A stretch of DNA of 64,000 nt from Conexibacter sp. SYSU D00693 (GTDB taxonomy: Bacteria > Actinomycetota > Thermoleophilia > Solirubrobacterales > Solirubrobacteraceae), in assembly GCF_017084525.1 (NCBI RefSeq), contig NZ_CP070950.1, forward strand, positions 3,534,001-3,598,000, read 5' to 3'. The notes beneath the pieces were generated by a model. That model was given only the letters and a program-made list of their open reading frames with translations. It searched no databases and had not been told where the DNA came from. The stretch's first letter is position 1. The number at the start of each line of letters is the position of its first letter. Positions 59,735 to 64,000 of the stretch are shown in pieces. The translations under genes and the position numbers were made by a program.

Positions 59735-62700
59735 GGGCGCCTCAGGCGTTCGACGTCTGCGGGGCGCTGCCGACCGGCGTGACGGTCCTCGAGGCGAGCG
59801 CCGGGACCGGCAAGACGTACACGATCGCTGCGCTGGCGACCCGCTACGTCGCGGGCGGCGCACGGCTGGACGAGCTGCTGCTCGTGACCTTCACGCGCAT
59901 GGCCACCGGCGAGCTGCGCGAGCGCGTGCGCGACCGCCTCACGCAGGCCGAGCGCGCGCTCACCGCCGCCCTCGACGCCGGGACCGACCCTGCCGACCGC
60001 GTCGACCGCCTCCTCGCCGACGGCACCCGCGACGAGGTCGCGACGCGCCGTGACCGCCTCGGTCGCGCGCTGGCCGACTTCGACGCCGCCACGATCTCCA
60101 CGACCCACGGCTTCTGCCTCGAGGCGCTCTCGACGCTCGGGGTCGTCGGGGACATCGAGCGCGGCGCCACGGTCACCGAGGACGCGACGGACCTCCTCGA
60201 CGACGTCGTCGACGACCTCTACGTCCGACGCTTCCACCACGAGCGCGACAAGCCCCCGTTCGACCGCGCGCAGGCCGGCGAGATCGCCCGCGCGGTCGTC
60301 CTCAACCCGCAGGCGCCGATCCTCCCCGAGGACCGCGAGGCGGCGCGCTGGCCGCCGGCGATGCGGGCCCGCCTCGCCGAGGTCGTCCGCCTCGAGCTCG
60401 ACGCGCGCAAGCGGCGCCTGGGCGTCATCACCTACGACGACCTCCTCGTCCGCCTCGACGGCACGCTGCAGGCGCCGGACGGCGGCGCCGCGGCGATCGC
60501 GCGCCTGCGCGAGCGCTACCGGATCGTGCTGGTCGACGAGTTCCAGGACACCGACCCCCTGCAGTGGCGGATCGTCGAGGCGGCGTTCGGCAGCGCGCCG
60601 CCCGAGCAGGACGCCGCCGAGGGCCGTGCGCTGGTGCTCATCGGCGACCCCAAGCAGGCGATCTACGCCTTCCGCGGCGCCGACGTCCACGCGTACCTCG
60701 CCGCCGCGCACGCGGCCGTCGACCAGGCGACGCTGCGCGAGAACTGGCGCAGCGACCAGGACTTCATCTCCGCGCTCGACGCGCTCTTCGACGGCGCCCG
60801 GCTCGGCCACGACGAGATCGTCCACCGCCAGGTGCAGGCCGCCGAGCCCAACCGCGGACGGCGGCTGCACGGCGCGCCGGTCCAGGCGCCGCTGCGCGTG
60901 CGCGTCGTGCACCGGCGCGACCCGTCGATCGGCACCACGAAGCAGGGCTACGCGCAGCTCAACCCCGCGCGCGAGCACGTCGCCCAGGACGTCGCCGCCG
61001 ACGTCGTCGCGCTGCTCAGCTCGGGCGCGCAGGTCGAGGGCCGCCCCGTCCGGCCCGGCGACGTCGCGGTGCTCGTGCGCACCCACCGCCAGGCGACGCT
61101 CGTCCACGACGCGCTGAGCCGCGCCGACGTGCCCGTGGTGATCAACGGCGCCGGCAGCGTCTTCGCCACCGCACCGGCGGCCGAGTGGCTGACGCTGCTC
61201 GAGGCGCTCGAGCGTCCCACCTCGCCGCCGCGGGCGCACACCGCGGCCCGCACGTGCTTCATCGGCTGGAGCGCCCGCCAGGTCGCCGAGGCCGACGACG
61301 ACGCGTGGGAGACCGTCCACCGCCGGCTGCACGCGTGGGGGCGGGTGCTGCGCACGAAGGGCGTCGCGTCGCTGCTGGAGGTCCTCACCACCGGCGAGCG
61401 CCTGCCGGCCCGCGTCCTGCGCGAGCGCGACGGCGAGCGCCGGCTGACCGACCTGCGCCACGTCGCCCAGCTCCTGCACGCCGCGGCGACCGCCGAGCGC
61501 CTCGGGACGACCGCGCTGGCCACCTGGCTGCGCGCCCGCATCCGCGCCGCGGCGGCCGAGAGCGGCGACGAGGAGCGCAGCCGCCGCCTCGAGTCCGACG
61601 CCGAGGCGGTGCAGGTCCTGACGATCCACCGCAGCAAGGGGCTCGAGTTCCCGATCGTCCACGCGCCCTACCTGTGGGACCCGATCGGCAAGCCGCGCGG
61701 CGTGCAGCCGATCGCCTTCCACCACCCGCGCCTGGGGGAGCGGGCGATCGACGTCGGCCTCGAGGGCGAGCTCTACGACGACCACCTGCGCATCGCCACC
61801 GAGGAGGAGCGCGGGGAGGACCTGCGCCTCGCCTACGTCGCGCTCACCCGCGCGCGCCACCAGGCGGTGCTGTGGTGGGCGGGCAGCTGGTCCAGCCGCC
61901 ACTCGGCGCTCAGCCGCCTGGTCTTCCAGCGCGGCGAGCGCGGCCACGTCGCGGCGGAGACCGACGTCCCCGGCGACGACGAGGCGGCCGCGCGCTTCGG
62001 CGCCCTGGCGCAGCGCGCGCCGGGCTGCATCGAGGTCGAGCGCTCCGAGCTGCCGGTCGGCCGGCCGCGCTGGGCGGCCCCGGCGGAAGCTGCCCGCGAG
62101 CTCGCCGCCGCGACCTTCGACCGTCCGATCGACCTGCGCTGGCGGCGCACGTCCTACAGCGGGATCGTCGCCGGCGCCCACGAGGCGCGGGTGGCCAGCG
62201 AGCCGGAGGTCGGGCTGCTCGACGACGAGGCCGAGACCGACGGCCTGCCGGCGGGCGGCGCGGCGGAGCCGGCGCAGGTGGCGGCGCTGCGCGAGCTGCC
62301 GGTCGGCCTCGACGCCCAGCCCTCGGGCGTGCACTTCGGCACCCTCGTGCACCGCGTGCTCGAGCTCGCGGACTTCGACGCCCCCGACGCCGAGGCCGAG
62401 CTGCGCACCCACGTCGACGCGCAGCTCGCGCGCCGGCCGCTCGACGTCGACGCGCCCGGTCTGGCCCGCGACCTCGCCGCGGTGCTCGAGACGCCGCTCG
62501 GCGGCGCCTTCGACGACGTCCGCCTGCGGGACGTCGCCCGGCGCGACCGCCTCGACGAGCTCGACTTCGAGCTGCCGCTCGCGGGCGGCGACACGGCGCG
62601 GGGCCGGGTCCTGCTCGACGCGGTCGCCGCCGTCCTGGCCGCCCACACGCCGGCCGGCGCGCCGCTGCACGGCTACGCCGGGCAGCTCGCCGACGAGCGC

Positions 62701-63113
62701 CTCGCGCGGGAGCTGCGCGGCTACCTCACGGGGTCGATCGACCTCGTCCTGCGCCTGCCCGGCGAGCGCTTCGTCGTCGTCGACCACAAGACCAACCGCC
62801 TCGCCGCGCCCGCCGAGCCGCTCACCGCGTGGCACTACCGGCCCGGGGCCCTGGACGCCGCGATGCAGGAGGCCCACTACGGGCTGCAGGCCACGCTGTA
62901 CTCGGTGGCGCTGCACCGCTACCTGCGCTGGCGCCTGCGCGGGTACGACCCCGACCGCCACCTCGGCGGCGTGGCCTACCTGTTCCTGCGCGGGATGACC
63001 GGCGCCGCCACGCCGACCGTCGACGGCGCGCGCGTCGGCGTGTTCGCGTGGACCCCGCCGCCCACGATGGTCGCCCAGCTCAGCGACGTCCTCGACCGCG
63101 GGGGCGCCGTCGC

Positions 63114-63117
<4 letters not shown>
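59731..63117 (+). CDS. recB: Exodeoxyribonuclease V beta subunit
   Basis: A 1,128-residue UvrD-type helicase/nuclease, start GTG 59731. Walker A VLEASAGTGKTYTIAALATR, motif LLLVTFTRMATGELRERVRD, Walker B RIVLVDEFQDTDPLQWRIVE, motif III GDPKQAIYAFRGAD, motif V VQVLTIHRSKGLEFPIVHAP and motif VI YVALTRARHQ are intact. The C-terminal nuclease shows GSIDLVLRL and VVDHKTN with the catalytic Asp and Lys present. Exonuclease should be active. Confidence 0.95.

Positions 63118-64000
<883 letters not shown>

Overview
The window is very GC-rich chromosomal DNA with GTG and TTG starts, densely packed genes and many 1-16 bp start/stop overlaps. The gene set (class II B12-dependent ribonucleotide reductase, DtxR-type iron boxes, a desferrioxamine-type siderophore operon, SigJ-like ECF factors, DrrAB transporter, RecBCD) suggests an actinobacterium. 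Solirubrobacterales/Thermoleophilia is my best guess; this is inference from gene content and composition only. No phage, integrase, transposase or CRISPR array is visible.

Layout. 1-6.7 kb: the start of an Orn/Lys/Arg decarboxylase-like gene, a thioesterase, an FHA protein, a secreted lysozyme-like protein, a YbdK-type glutamate-cysteine ligase, a LysR/SnoaL divergent pair, an ArsR-type regulator, a cupin, a frameshifted two-TM gene and a small conserved protein. 6.8-9.7 kb: nrdJ with a clear terminator. 9.8-20.9 kb: an envelope-like block with a secreted Pro/Thr-rich membrane-anchored protein, an O-antigen-ligase-type protein, and a giant (about 2,440 residue) tail-anchored coiled-coil protein directly downstream of tmk. 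20.95-23.8 kb: holB, uppP and a PHP phosphoesterase. 23.8-33.1 kb: an iron island, with desA-desB-desC-desD and a FecCD-type ABC importer plus binding protein, each transcription unit preceded by a DtxR/IdeR-like box. 33.1-39.3 kb: a NarL-type two-component system, a serine hydrolase, a DHFR-like reductase, an AraC regulator, tRNA-Thr(CGU), and a LysR/SDR divergent pair whose SDR is frameshifted. 39.4-43.1 kb: ECF sigma plus metallo-hydrolase, a methyltransferase and an M23 peptidase. 43.1-45.0 kb: an ars operon arsR-arsI-aqpS-arsC with its operator. 45.0-49.1 kb: an AraC-VOC-UvrA-like cassette, ynfA and a small membrane protein. 49.1-54.9 kb: a second SigJ-like ECF factor, a DHA2-type MFS pump, drrAB and an AraC/DinB-like fusion. 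55-56.1 kb: a PPOX-fold protein and a second DHFR-like reductase. 56.2-64 kb: recC-recB-recD, running off the end.

Two features stand out. First, a family of short, nearly perfect palindromes with a single central base occurs at seven loci, with two related elements elsewhere. Cores are GGTGCC/GGCACC or GGGGTC/GACCCC; flanks differ in sequence between sites but stay self-complementary. Several lie on gene ends and contribute the last codons of desD and the first codons of desC. Second, the giant coiled-coil protein has a block of in-register 21-residue (three-heptad) repeats and a C-terminal membrane anchor.
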